35,544 bases of DNA from Ophioceras dolichostomum (taxonomy: Eukaryota; Ascomycota; Sordariomycetes; Magnaporthales; Ophioceraceae), in assembly GCA_003049485.1 (NCBI GenBank), contig PYST01000376.1, positions 1 to 35,544 of the forward strand, written 5' to 3'. Made by a program: the position numbers and the translations under genes. Within the stretch, counting starts at the first letter, position 1. Each line of letters begins with the position of its first letter. The notes under the pieces are model-generated. The model was not told where the DNA came from. It made no database searches and saw only the letters and a program-made list of their open reading frames with translations. Below are positions 1 through 10,205 of the stretch, piece after piece.

Positions 1-872
1 CCCCTCCCCCCTTCCCCCCATTAAAAAAAATGGTAAGTGCATACGGAATAATTCATCGCTCCTTGGTGGGGAGGGCCTGACAAATATGACCATCTAATGA
101 TAACAGCACGGCGCTGCGAAGTCCAAACCGGCAACTTTCATTAATTCGATTAGGGCCAGCTTGGGCTGACGATCGAAGAATTATGGAATCAGAATACACA
201 GAAAGTGAACAAGACAAACGAACAAACAAGACATCGCCAAAGCAACGACACCAAAGCTCGGACGGGAGCAAAACGGAGGTGACTTTCACAATGACTGGCT
301 GATTGTGGCCCTCAGCCAATGCTTGCTTGCTTGTTGTGTACGTTGATCCCAGAAACCCGACCCAAATCTCAATGCTAACCTCCTCCCCCCTTTCGCTTTC
401 CGGAAGATTACCCGATAGTTTGATGGCAGAGACATGCCAGTCGACGTAAAGAACAGAGTGCACTGCGTCCCACTCAAACATCGCAAAAGACCAATTCGGC
501 GACAAATATTCGGCTATCGTGAAGGCACAAGCCATCCGCCATTCCATGGCTAACAGGGTCGGCGTGCGAAAAACAGGTGTACGAATAGTGAAAATGGGGA
601 TATGCTCAAAGACAAGGCGTGTGTGAGAGGTGAGGTGTTCGAGTGTGAACCTTTAAAGGCGAAGGGGTGGGGAAGGTGAAGGAGAAAAAGTAAAGGAGAA
701 AACCAAAGGAGAGAGCACGGCAGTTGGGGATGGTCAACCAGACGAAAAAAAGAAGTCGGACATAGAGTGTGCAATTGACGCCGTCTTGTCACAGGGAATA
801 GGGCAGACTGCGGGGGGGGACAGTAGATAAATTTCTTTTAGATGCTGCCGTGGTCGTCCGGAGGGTCAAGGG
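1..872. other. No supported gene; downstream flank of the RRM gene
   Basis: This stretch lies 3' of the minus-strand RRM gene and probably contains its 3' UTR and terminator region. A 164-codon open frame exists on the minus strand (53-547), but it shows no recognisable domain and no believable splice structure, so it is not called. The extreme left end is a C-rich and A-rich low-complexity tract. Confidence 0.5.
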
Positions 873-3599
873 CTATCCGGTCCGTGGGGGACCCGAGGAA
901 GAGCCATCTGCGCGGGTGGGCGTGTCCAGCATGTTGTCACCATCGGGGCCTTCCGAAAAGGAGTTCGTGGTTGGGGAGGCGTTCGCCGCGTAGTATGCCA
1001 TCGCGGCCATCGGGTCCTGAACGAAGCCCATGCCAGGCCAGTAGGCGTTGTAATAGGCGGTATATGGACTGACGGGGCCGATGGGGCCGGGGGTGGCCTG
1101 GGGGGTCATCGGGATACCGACGCCGCCGACGTGCACCCCGAAGGGCGAAGGAGCGCCGCCGCCGACATAGCCCTGCCCGCTAAACGTTGCCTGGGCCGGA
1201 GACGGAGGCGGACAAACCCAGTTCCATGCCTGAGAGTTTGCCTGCGCTGTGGCGGTAGGGGACTGGGTAGGGATGCTATGTGGCTCAGCAGCCACGCGAG
1301 TGATCTTCGCCAAATCGACCGTGTCGGGCGTTGATGGCGTGAAGCTGCCGCCAATGTCCCCGGGAGACCTAAACGGTGAGAGCTGCTGAGACCGAACCCG
1401 CCGCGGCGTGTGCTCTCGGATTACCTTGCGCTCGACGCGGAGTTTGAAGTCTCCAAGCAGGTAGTCGTGCTGGGGCGATTGTAGGTGATTCGTAAGTTGC
1501 GAGGACGGGAATGAAACAGCAGGGGAACAGGGTGACGGGGAAAGAGATTGCATACATAGGTCGCAATGGCAGCCTCAGGCGCCTCTGGGTGGTCAAACTC
1601 GACAAAGGCGAAGGATCGGACCCCTTTACAGGCCTTCGTGTTAGCACCGTCTCGACCCAGAGCAATCCCTGCACCGTTGTGACGGCAGTCATCTGGAGGG
1701 TAGCAGGGCAAAAGAAGGGGAATAAAAAACCATACCTGACCCGACGGGCTTCTTGATGAGCTGCGCTTTGACAACGGTGCCCACACGCGAGAACAATTTC
1801 TCAATGACACTCTCTTCAACATCCGGAGAGAGGCCACCAACAAAGACGGAGCGCCGGTCAACCTCATACTGGTTCAGAAACATTTCGTCGGCGTCGTTCT
1901 TGCGAGGCTGAAGGCTCTTCTTGACATCGAGAGGCTCGACGCGATAGTTGTCATTGTGTCGGAAGGCCTACTTCGGTTAGTAACCCGCAAAAACCAAACT
2001 GGATGGTGGCCATTCGGATGAGTCTCACCGAGTGAAGATCGCGGCCAGGGTCGAACGTGGCAAATTCGACGAGAACCGCCGCCGGGGCTCCAATCGCATC
2101 ACGCACACGAGGCGCGAGGATCTCGACCCGAGAAACAGCGCCAAACGGCTCGAGCACAGCACGTGCCTCGTCCAATGTAATACCATTATCCCGGCGACGA
2201 TGGATGTAAAAGACTCCTGAATCAATACGTCAGCCAGTTACTCATGCAACCTATTGGAGCGCTGAGGTGGGGAGTTGAAGGGCGGCGAGGGGGAGAAAAG
2301 ACAAGGAATCAATCTTACGGTTCGCCTTGACCATCTCAGTGCGGCATGCACGGCCAAGAATTAAGGCACCCTTTCCCTGGTCCATTGCGACCATTGCATC
2401 CTCGTCCTTCTGGAGGTCAAAGACGGATGGGTGAGCGAGACGGAAAGCAACAGGCCGTCAGCCGGAGGACCTGGCCGACGAGTTGGCATCAGGAGACTGG
2501 TTTCGGGTAAAACTTACCGTATACTGGCAGAATGCGAAAGGCATGTGGTGGGTATCGCGCCGGATCTTGACAAAGACGGTGCCATACTTGCTGAACTCGC
2601 GAGTGACGGCCGCCTCAAGAGATTGGTCGTCCCGAGGCTCGGGGAGACTGTGAAAACTCGATTTAGCCACTGTGACAGAGGTTTTCGGCAAAAAGAGCCC
2701 GGGCTTACTTCGCAACAAAGACGCAAGCAGTCGGCGGATAGACTCCCTGTGCGTCGACGCCGCCGACGTGGTGGCGGGTGCTGGTGATCGAGGTGTTAGA
2801 AGCCCGTGTCCTCAGAGCTCGGGCTGGGGTCGCCAAGCTCGACGACAAGTTCGGGCGGGCCTCAGATGGTCCGTCAGCACGAGGGGCGGGCGGATTGTCG
2901 GTCTTGTCCCGGGCCGTGGCAGAAGGTTCGAGGGACGAGAGGAACACATCGCCAGAGGGCCTCTGACCAAGCTGGAATCTGGAGGTTGCAGGAGCCCAGA
3001 ACGTCAATTAACTGAGAGTCCAACGCGGAGGGTGTCTCTATTCTCTATCCAATTCCTCGTCCTCTTCCTCCTGCCACGTCGTCTGCACTTACTCGTGGCC
3101 AGAGCTGCGGTCATGGTTGCCCTCTGTGGAGCGATTGTGGCGTGGGAGGTACCTGTAGGTGCCCTTTAGTGACAATTCTCTCTGTTTACTGTCCCCGGCC
3201 GGGGCGAGGGCAGCGTGCTTACCGTGTCTGTCCTCTATCAGGGGTGTTGTTCAGGCTCAGGGCGTCGAGGCGGGCGCCGGCTGACAGGGGAGGAGGAAAT
3301 GGCAGTAGACTTCGCGTTAATAACTCGGTGCCCATCCAACATAACGACATTGGGAAAGTGCGCAGCGGGACGCTTGCCATATCAGTGGGTGGCCACCCTG
3401 GTCGTGATATGGGTCGTTACTACTTACCATTGTCGTCACTGTCGTCCACTGATGACGCGATGCTCCTCGCCTTAGAGTCGGACTTCATGTTGAACGCCAT
3501 CCCCATAAGGTTGGGAGCGCTCTCAGTCCGTTCCTGCTTAAGACTGGCGTCTTCTTTGGGATCCGCGGCACTCTCTGCCTTGTCAGAAAGGCTTGCCAT
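873..3599 (-). CDS. Three-RRM RNA-binding protein, Rim4/Mug28-like
   Basis: Spliced model of nine exons: 3599-3428, 3280-3223, 2978-2709, 2647-2518, 2409-2319, 2216-2029, 1967-1736, 1668-1556 and 1469-873, giving about 616 residues. All introns are GT..AG and all phases agree. The N-terminal ~160 residues are Ser/Pro-rich and look disordered. RRM1 starts near residue 161 (RNP2-like CVFVANL, RNP1-like MPFAFCQY). RRM2 starts near 242 (VFYIHRR). RRM3 starts near 343 (RNP2 VFVGGL, RNP1 RSFAFVEF). The C-terminal tail is rich in Pro, Gly, Ala and Tyr. Three RRMs with a degenerate middle one are typical of fungal Rim4/Mug28-type proteins, which control translation of meiotic transcripts in yeasts. 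That assignment is by architecture and is only moderately sure; a general RRM protein is the alternative. Exon 8 could instead begin at 1692, adding eight residues and leaving an intron of only 43 nt. Confidence 0.82.
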
Positions 3600-5102
3600 G
3601 GCGATATGGCGATGGCAACCAGCTGTTGATCAGAGGACGTTGCTTCCTGGCCGCGGGACTCCCTTGAATTGTATGATTGTCAGATCTTGATACATGCAGA
3701 TTGCGGGGACCGGGACTGCGAGCAACTTTGATTGATTGACAGCCACCGTGAGGGATTCACACACCAACGGAAATTGCCGTGAGCTTGTAGATTGATTCGG
3801 TACAGCCTCTTGCCGAAGGAGGATGGGCGGGATGCTGGCTAGCGCCGACGACTTGGACACAACGACATGCGCATCAATTCGCGCAGACGCAGTAAGAAAC
3901 AGAAAAACAAGAGAACGAGCGAGACGATGAGTGGAACACTGGGATCTGTCAAATTGAAGTGCAACCAGGTCGCCCCGAGCTCCAGCCAGCTTCGATATGT
4001 GGCAGGTGTGGATTCGTTCAACTTGGCTATACCGGAGCAGGCTGGAACGGGAGCTGGGAAAGAGCAAAGGGAGTGGTCAGGAAGAAGCAGGGCTATGAGT
4101 GGCGGACAGCAACGAGTTGGCAGGAAGGAAGGAAGAATGGGCGGGCTCTGCATGGGAAGGAGTCGACGCTACACCGACCGCGCCTTCCTCGACAGGATCA
4201 GGATACGCCCAAGCATTCAGACCGGGCATCGAGATATCCAAAGACCCAATTTCTTTGTGCTGTATCGAACCAAGAGGGGAGTCGGTAACCGTGGGCTCCT
4301 GCGACGACGCTTAGTTGTGCTGTCTAGAGACCCGGTTTCGACTGGAATGTCCCGAGGTGCAGACTTCGCCCGCCTCGCCCACCACGGCATACAACAGTTC
4401 GATAAAGACCTGCCTACCTACCACCTGCCTACCTACCACCTGCCTACCTACCACCTGCCTACCTACCACCTGCCTACCTACCACCTGCCTACCTACCACC
4501 TGCCTACCTAAGATACCTACCTTGGCCTGCCCACTAGTGGGGTAGGCAGGCAGGCAGACCAGTATGCAATGCATCACAGAGAAAGCTGAGGCGCTGGAGG
4601 GGATCTGCGATGGGTGACCTGGGTATCTTGGAAATTGCTGGCTTTTTTTGATCCTAGAAATCGCCGGCAGCCGTGGACCGGGGCAGAAGCTCCTGGAGGT
4701 TCGCGTTAGATCCAAATGCGAGCATGAAGAGTTCATCCAGAGAGTCCTGAGGGGAGAAAGGAGAAGCGATCCAAGTTGGGCAAAATATAAGGCATTACCC
4801 GATGTTGGAAGGCTGACTAAAGCATGCATCCCTGTCCACTTCGCACAGCCTGCACGGAAACTGCCGTCAGCCAAGCTCGTCCGCTGTTCCCCACCTCCAG
4901 ACTGGACGCGAGTTCCCATGCCATAATCTCGCAGAGCGCACATTGGTGCCTGACTTAACGCGGTTTGTGAGCGACCTACAACGTATTGCATCGCTCGGGG
5001 CGAAAATATCTCCTCTTCGGCCAACCCACCTGCTCGGAGCCCCTCGACGCGTACGCAGCGCTTCTCCCTTGGCTGTCCTGCCGACCCCAGCCTTGGCTCA
5101 CA
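3600..5102. other. Divergent intergenic region with a minisatellite
   Basis: This 1.5-kb gap separates the divergently transcribed RRM gene and CIA30 gene and should hold both promoters. Apart from the 15-bp tandem repeat described separately, no gene, RNA gene or clear regulatory site was recognised. Open frames through the repeat are by-products of its 15-bp period. Confidence 0.6.
4409..4510. repeat. 15-bp tandem repeat, about 6.8 copies
   Basis: The unit cctgcctacctacca is repeated head to tail with no interruptions: six full copies and a 12-bp partial one. It is related to the TACCTA motifs elsewhere in the window. Because the period is a multiple of three, it reads open in several frames on both strands. 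It lies in the divergent promoter region of the RRM gene and CIA30. Confidence 0.95.
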
Positions 5103-5980
5103 ATGCGCGGGACCGCCCGCCTCTTGAGAGGCTTTTGGGGCAGAAGCGTAGATGAGTTAAAGAGACTGACAGAAATCGGTGCGACTCACGCCGCCTCCGG
5201 GCTCAACTTAATTTGCCTCCGTCGCTGACTTTGAACACTCCCTCACATGCAGCGCGCAATCTTGAAGCCATCAAGGGTCCCTCAGGTCCGTATGAGCTTC
5301 ACTCGTTCCGCGAGCCACAATCCATCAAGGGCTGCAAGGTCATGTCCGATGCCGACGCTGGCGGATTCTCCCGGGCGAAACTGGACTGGGTGGATCATCA
5401 GGCGGGGTCGGACCGGCTGGCATCCGCGGGCGCTCCTGCCACATATGCCAGATTTCATGGTTACATCTCCACCCAGCTGCCAGAGGCGCGGCTAGAAATA
5501 CAGAGGACAGGCTACGCTGGCTGGCGGACGCTGGACCGACCCCCCACACTGTTCGGCCGCAGCCTGTGGGATATCGATTCATATGCCTACCTGGCAATGC
5601 GAATAAAATCCGACGGCAGGAGCTATTTCGTCAACGTGCAAACCGAGTCTATCGTGCCTACGGATCTGCACCAGCATCGGTTGTTCTCCAAGAGGCCCGG
5701 GTCGTGGGAGACTGTCCTCATCAAATGGAATGACTTTGTCCGGACGAACCAGGGATTTGTCGTGGAGCCCCAGACTGAAATGCTAAGGCAGAAGGTGAGG
5801 TCGATTGGTATTGGTCTCACAGACAGGATACCCGGTCCGTTTCAGCTCTGCGTTGAGAGGATTTGGGCGACGAACAACGAACGGGACATGGACGGGGAGC
5901 TGTTAGCTACAGAGGAGCCTGGTGAGAAAGAAGGCGACTTGAAGACTCGGCGAGGTAGAGCGGTCACATGGGGGCCATAG
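5103..5980 (+). CDS. cia30: Complex I intermediate-associated protein 30 (CIA30/NDUFAF1 family)
   Basis: Two exons, 5103-5178 and 5253-5980, separated by a 74-nt GT..AG intron, encode 267 residues. The N-terminus is short, basic and amphipathic (MRGTARLLRGFWGRS), as expected for a mitochondrial presequence, and is followed by the DELKRLTEI segment typical of fungal CIA30. From about residue 40 to 240 the protein matches the CIA30 domain: YELHSFREP, then GGFSRAKLDW, ARFHGYIST, GYAGWRTLDRPP, YLAMRIKSDGRSYFVNVQTE and RSIGIGLTDRIPGPFQLCV. In Neurospora and animals this protein is a matrix chaperone needed to assemble the membrane arm of respiratory complex I and is not part of the finished enzyme. 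An in-frame upstream ATG at 4986 exists, but the 5103 start fits the family and the targeting signal better. Confidence 0.92.
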
Positions 5981-7266
5981 TCGGTGTAACAGCCGGGCCG
6001 GGGAAGAAAGGACCTCCCGTTGAAGCGAGTAACTTGGGGCGGAGAGCTCGCAACCGGCTAGCTTCGCCTGGCTCGAAAGGGATACTGGCGGACTCAACGG
6101 CCTTGCGAGCTCCCCGGGCAGCAAGTTGATCGATACCCTGGAGAAATTTTGTGCCTTTTCTTGGGGGCAAGGGGCAGGAATCCATTGCCACCCCGAGCCT
6201 TGGTTCGTACGGGGGCTGCTGTTCGCTGGCTTAGGTTAAGAAGTAATGTCATGCCTCGAAGGATTGGGGCCTCGCTGGACTCTTTCTACGCTGAACATAC
6301 GTATCACCTATGGGGGCGGTGATGGCACGAATTGGTTTATGGACATACCGGGTGGTGAGGGAGCCCGGGTCTCTCCGTGAGCTAACAAGCTCTCATCGTG
6401 AGGCAACCTGGCCTCGCCTCTATGAGTTCACATGTGTCGAAAGTGGTGGGAGAGACAAGTCCATCACAATATAGCAAGAGCCTGGCATCTACAAACCTCA
6501 TCCTCCCCGCCAACGCGGCAGAGTTTTCATCGTGCTTGATACGCCCGGAATGCTGGAACGGTTTTGGCCTCAGATACCTTGCGGAACTGGACTTCTGGTG
6601 ACGACTTACACCCACTGTACAAACCAAGGCTGGGGTGGGTAGGTGGAAACTGCCCGAATTTGTCATGGAGTCCGAGCTGTTGCTACTTGTCCGGATATGA
6701 GGGGAGACCATGAGTCACTCGGGAAAGGTTTGTTGGCCGAAGGCGCTACGGCTGGGAGGAAAGCCACCCACTAGCAGTCGGTCACTTCACCAACTTCCAC
6801 CTGTTAGTGCTAACCTGTAGCCTGCTGGTTGGGCTGGAAGTGAGAATCGATGCCCAAAATAAACGCTTGACTGGCCATTCCTTCGAAGTGAATGTATGTG
6901 TTGATGGGGGGAAGAGAGGTGGGGGCGAAAAAAAAAGGCGGAAAGGATGGGCGAATCAACTTAGGAAGGTGGGGCTGTGAAGCGCACGGCCGCTGGCGCA
7001 GAGATCATCCACAGCGCCTGAAAATAAAAGGAAGATTTCCCCTCCAAAAGTTCTAACCATCTTTTTCCCTTTCCTCCCTCGTCGGCACACCTTGAATCAA
7101 GCATTCTGATCTGCCAATTTCCGTGAGTCCGCCATCAAAACCCCTCCAACCATCTCTTGCAGTGATTGTAGACTTACACACCTCCCAATAAGCAGATTTG
7201 TTTTTTTTCTTCTTCCCGCGCAACGCAGCAAAGTCTCTTCGCTCGATCACCAGGACCACCGTCACA
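5981..7266. other. Intergenic region; probable EF-1alpha promoter and 5' UTR
   Basis: No gene is recognised in this 1.3-kb stretch between CIA30 and EF-1alpha. The last ~250 bases are rich in C and T (for example 7040-7080 and 7199-7215), as is usual upstream of highly expressed fungal genes. A GTGAGT at about 7124 followed by TTGCAG near 7163 could be a short 5'-UTR intron, but this is not certain. Confidence 0.5.
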
Positions 7267-9480
7267 ATGGGGTACGCGATTCTTCGTCCAGCCCTGCCCG
7301 CGCTCTGCAAGTTCTCGCCAGTTTCCTCGATGCTAACACCTCCTCCATCAGTAAATCCGACAAGGCTCATCTCAACGTAAGTCGCTCAAATCCAGACGAT
7401 GTCCACGCAACCGGACACAAACGCTGACGCTCTTACGAATAGGTCGTTGTCATCGGGTTCGTTCCAACGGAATCTCCTTCTATGCTCCGCCGGCGACGTT
7501 TTGGGGACGAACATACTGACACAAACCTGAAGACACGTCGACTCCGGCAAGTCCACGACTGTGAGTCCTCTCTCGAGGTTGCCTCGATCTCTCCGAGCAT
7601 CTACCAATCAACCGGACTAGGTGAATGGCACAGACTGACATTACCGTGTTCCTCGCGCAGACCGGCCACCTTATCTACAAGCTGAAGGGTATCGACTCCC
7701 GTACGATCGAGAAGTATGAGAAGGTGAGGACTCTTCCCTGAAACCCAAACTCCTAACCGTCTGAGAAGTATCACTGGCGTGGCTCCCCTCCTCTATCCCG
7801 TCTTTTTTTTTTTTTGCTCCCTGCGTTTGTTGTGCCCATGCTGTTATCTGAGAGCGGGGGCGGGGTTCTGGTTGCCCTGGAATGCCCCACCAAAAAAAAA
7901 TCTGAACGGCTAGTGCCAAAATTTGTTGCCCCTCGTGCACGGACCATTCTGCATCACGGGACATACTCCCCCTCTATATACCGGAGCGACCTGACCACTG
8001 ACAACTTTACAGGAGGCTGCTGAGATGGGCAAGGGCTCGTTCAAGTATGCCTGGGTCCTCGACAAGCTCAAGGCCGAGCGTGAGCGCGGTATCACCATCG
8101 ATATCGCCCTGTGGAAGTTCGAGACGGAGAAGTACAATGTCACCGTCATCGGTAGGTCTTATCTCGTCGACAGCAGGCAGCGAACAATCCCTGTTTGGTC
8201 TCGGTTTACTCAAGACTAGACCCCATGCGCTGACACATCTCCCAACTCAGACGCCCCCGGCCACCGTGACTTCATCAAGAACATGATCACCGGCACCTCT
8301 CAGGCCGACTGCGCCATCCTCGTCATTGGTGCTGGCACTGGCGAGTTCGAGGCTGGTATCTCCAAGGATGGCCAGACTCGTGAGCATGCCCTGCTTGCTT
8401 TCACCCTCGGCGTCAAGCAGCTCATTGTTGCTGTCAACAAGATGGACACCGCCAAGTGGTCGGAGGACCGCTACAACGAGATCGTCAAGGAGACTCGCAA
8501 CTTCATCAAGAAGATCGGCTTCAACACCGACAACGTCCCCTTCGTCCCCATCTCGGGCTTCAACGGCGACCACATGATCTCGGAGAACCCCAAGATGGAG
8601 GACAACTTCTCCCCCAACGCTCCGTGGTACAAGGGCTGGACCAAGACCGTCATGGAGAACGGCAAGAAGGTCGAGAAGCACCTCGGCGCTTCCCTCCAGG
8701 ACGCCATCGACCACGTGCCCCCGCCTACGCGCCCCACGGACAAACCCCTGCGTCTGCCCCTCCAGGATGTGTACAAGATCGGTGGTATTGGCACGGTCCC
8801 TGTGGGTCGTATCGAGACTGGTGTCATCAAGCCCGGCATGGTCGTCACTTTCGCCCCGTCCAACGTCACCACTGAAGTCAAGTCGGTTGAGATGCACCAC
8901 CAGCAGCTCGCCGAGGGTGTCCCCGGTGACAACGTCGGCTTCAACGTGAAGAACGTCTCGGTGAAGGACATCCGCCGTGGCAACGTCGCTGGCGACTCCA
9001 AGCAGGACCCCCCCATGGGTTGCGACTCGTTCACTGCCCAGGTCATCATTCTCAACCACCCTGGCCAGGTCGGTGCTGGCTACGCTCCCGTCCTCGATTG
9101 CCACACTGCCCACATCGCCTGCAAGTTCTCCGAGATCCTTGAGAAGCTTGATCGTCGTACCGGCAAGTCGATGGAGCAAAACCCCAAGTTTATCAAGTCG
9201 GGTGACGCCGCCATCGTGAAGATGGTCCCGTCCAAGCCCATGTGCGTCGAGACCTTCCACGAGTACCCGCCCCTGGGTCGGTTCGCTGTCCGCGACATGC
9301 GCCAGACCGTGGCAGTCGGCGTTATCAAGGGTGTTGAGAAGAACGCCGGCACTGGCGGAAAGGTATGTTTATTGCTCGCGTCTGGTCCTTCTCCGCCTCC
9401 CCATCCCCATGCGCGTATGCTGACAGCGCACTTCCGCTTTCAAGGTCACCAAGTCTGCCGCCAAGGCTGCCAAGAAGTAA
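7267..9480 (+). CDS. tef1: Translation elongation factor EF-1alpha (eEF1A)
   Basis: Eight exons are needed to rebuild the conserved protein: 7267-7271, 7352-7376, 7443-7456, 7533-7560, 7661-7723, 8013-8151, 8251-9362 and 9445-9480, giving 473 residues. Every intron has GT..AG ends and a CTGAC or CTAAC branch site. GTPase motifs are intact: GHVDSGKS at residues 15-22, DAPGH at 92-96 and NKMD at 154-157, followed by domains II and III and a lysine-rich C-terminus. The protein delivers aminoacyl-tRNA to the ribosome with GTP. Codon use is strongly biased to C-ending codons, as expected for a highly expressed gene. It is longer than the ~460 residues usual in ascomycetes, with extra residues around 199-236, and the YKLKGIDSRT segment differs from the usual YKCGGIDKRT. 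If the last intron were retained, translation would run on in frame to 9716. Confidence 0.97.
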
Positions 9481-10205
9481 GTTACCCGGTGTGTCTCGCG
9501 CGCTGTTGGGGTGGTCAAGCGAAGCGCAAAGTCGGACCCGCGTCGCGCCAGTTGAGGGCATATCCAGCCCGATCCCGCCCGGCCGGAATTTTCCAACGGT
9601 CCTGTTGCACGGAGAGATCTCAAAGACTTGTTGTTTGGCGCACGTCTGAGAGGGACATGGGTCTGGGTTTTCTGCGATTCAAAACTTCTCGAGAGTGTGC
9701 TTTAGTACCAAAATAGAGTTCTCATTTCCCTATCGTCTCGGCTTCTTGCTCGGTGAGCTCGCTATTGCTACTCTGCGGGAAGGACACAATCCATCTATGC
9801 CTTCTGCTTACTGCCGTTCCATCTTGTTGTATATGTGCTGGTGACTATTGGCCTTCCGTAGTCCTGCCTTGCGGGGGAGGCAGTTTCCGTACAAAGCATG
9901 CGAAGTTTTTAGAACCGAATGGTGCGCGGCTGTCAGCTGCCACGATGTTGGCACGCCGAGCACTATCCGTGTATGGGGGTGAGGATGCTGCAAACGAGCA
10001 CTTGATCCGCAATCACAACTACCTACCTAGGTACCTACCTACCTACCTAGGTACCTACATATCTATTGAGGATACTTCTGCATAGGTTAAGGTAGGTACC
10101 TTAGGTACGGTATTACCTTCTAATGTGACTACCTAGTCCACTAGACCATCTCGGCTGAAACCCCCCAAAAATTAATTACTTAAAAGATTGCTAGGCTATG
10201 CACGA
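9481..10205. other. Convergent intergenic region with TACCTA repeats
   Basis: This gap holds the 3' ends of the convergent EF-1alpha and SLS1 genes. No gene is seen. A cluster of TACCTAGGTA-type repeats at about 10020-10110 is listed separately. Confidence 0.6.
10020..10110. repeat. TACCTAGGTA-type repeat cluster
   Basis: Runs of CTACCTAC and the palindrome TACCTAGGTA occur in both orientations, including two copies of acctaggtacctac followed by an inverted ggtaggtacc. The element lies between two converging genes. Confidence 0.85.

Noticed and set aside
53..547. 164-codon open frame on the minus strand at the left edge
   Set aside because: No recognisable domain, no supporting splice structure and a position just 3' of the RRM gene; most likely non-coding flank.
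4409..4510. Possible CRISPR-like array
   Set aside because: The repeats are contiguous without spacers and the genome is eukaryotic; it is a simple minisatellite.
3867..5024. Open frames encoding repeated LPTYH (plus strand) or GRQVV (minus strand) pentapeptides
   Set aside because: Both are translations of the 15-bp tandem repeat, which is open in several frames because its period is a multiple of three; the flanking sequence is not protein-like.
8247..9260. 337-codon open frame antisense to EF-1alpha
   Set aside because: It mirrors the strongly C-ending codon use of the sense gene, which removes stops from the opposite strand. No recognised protein.
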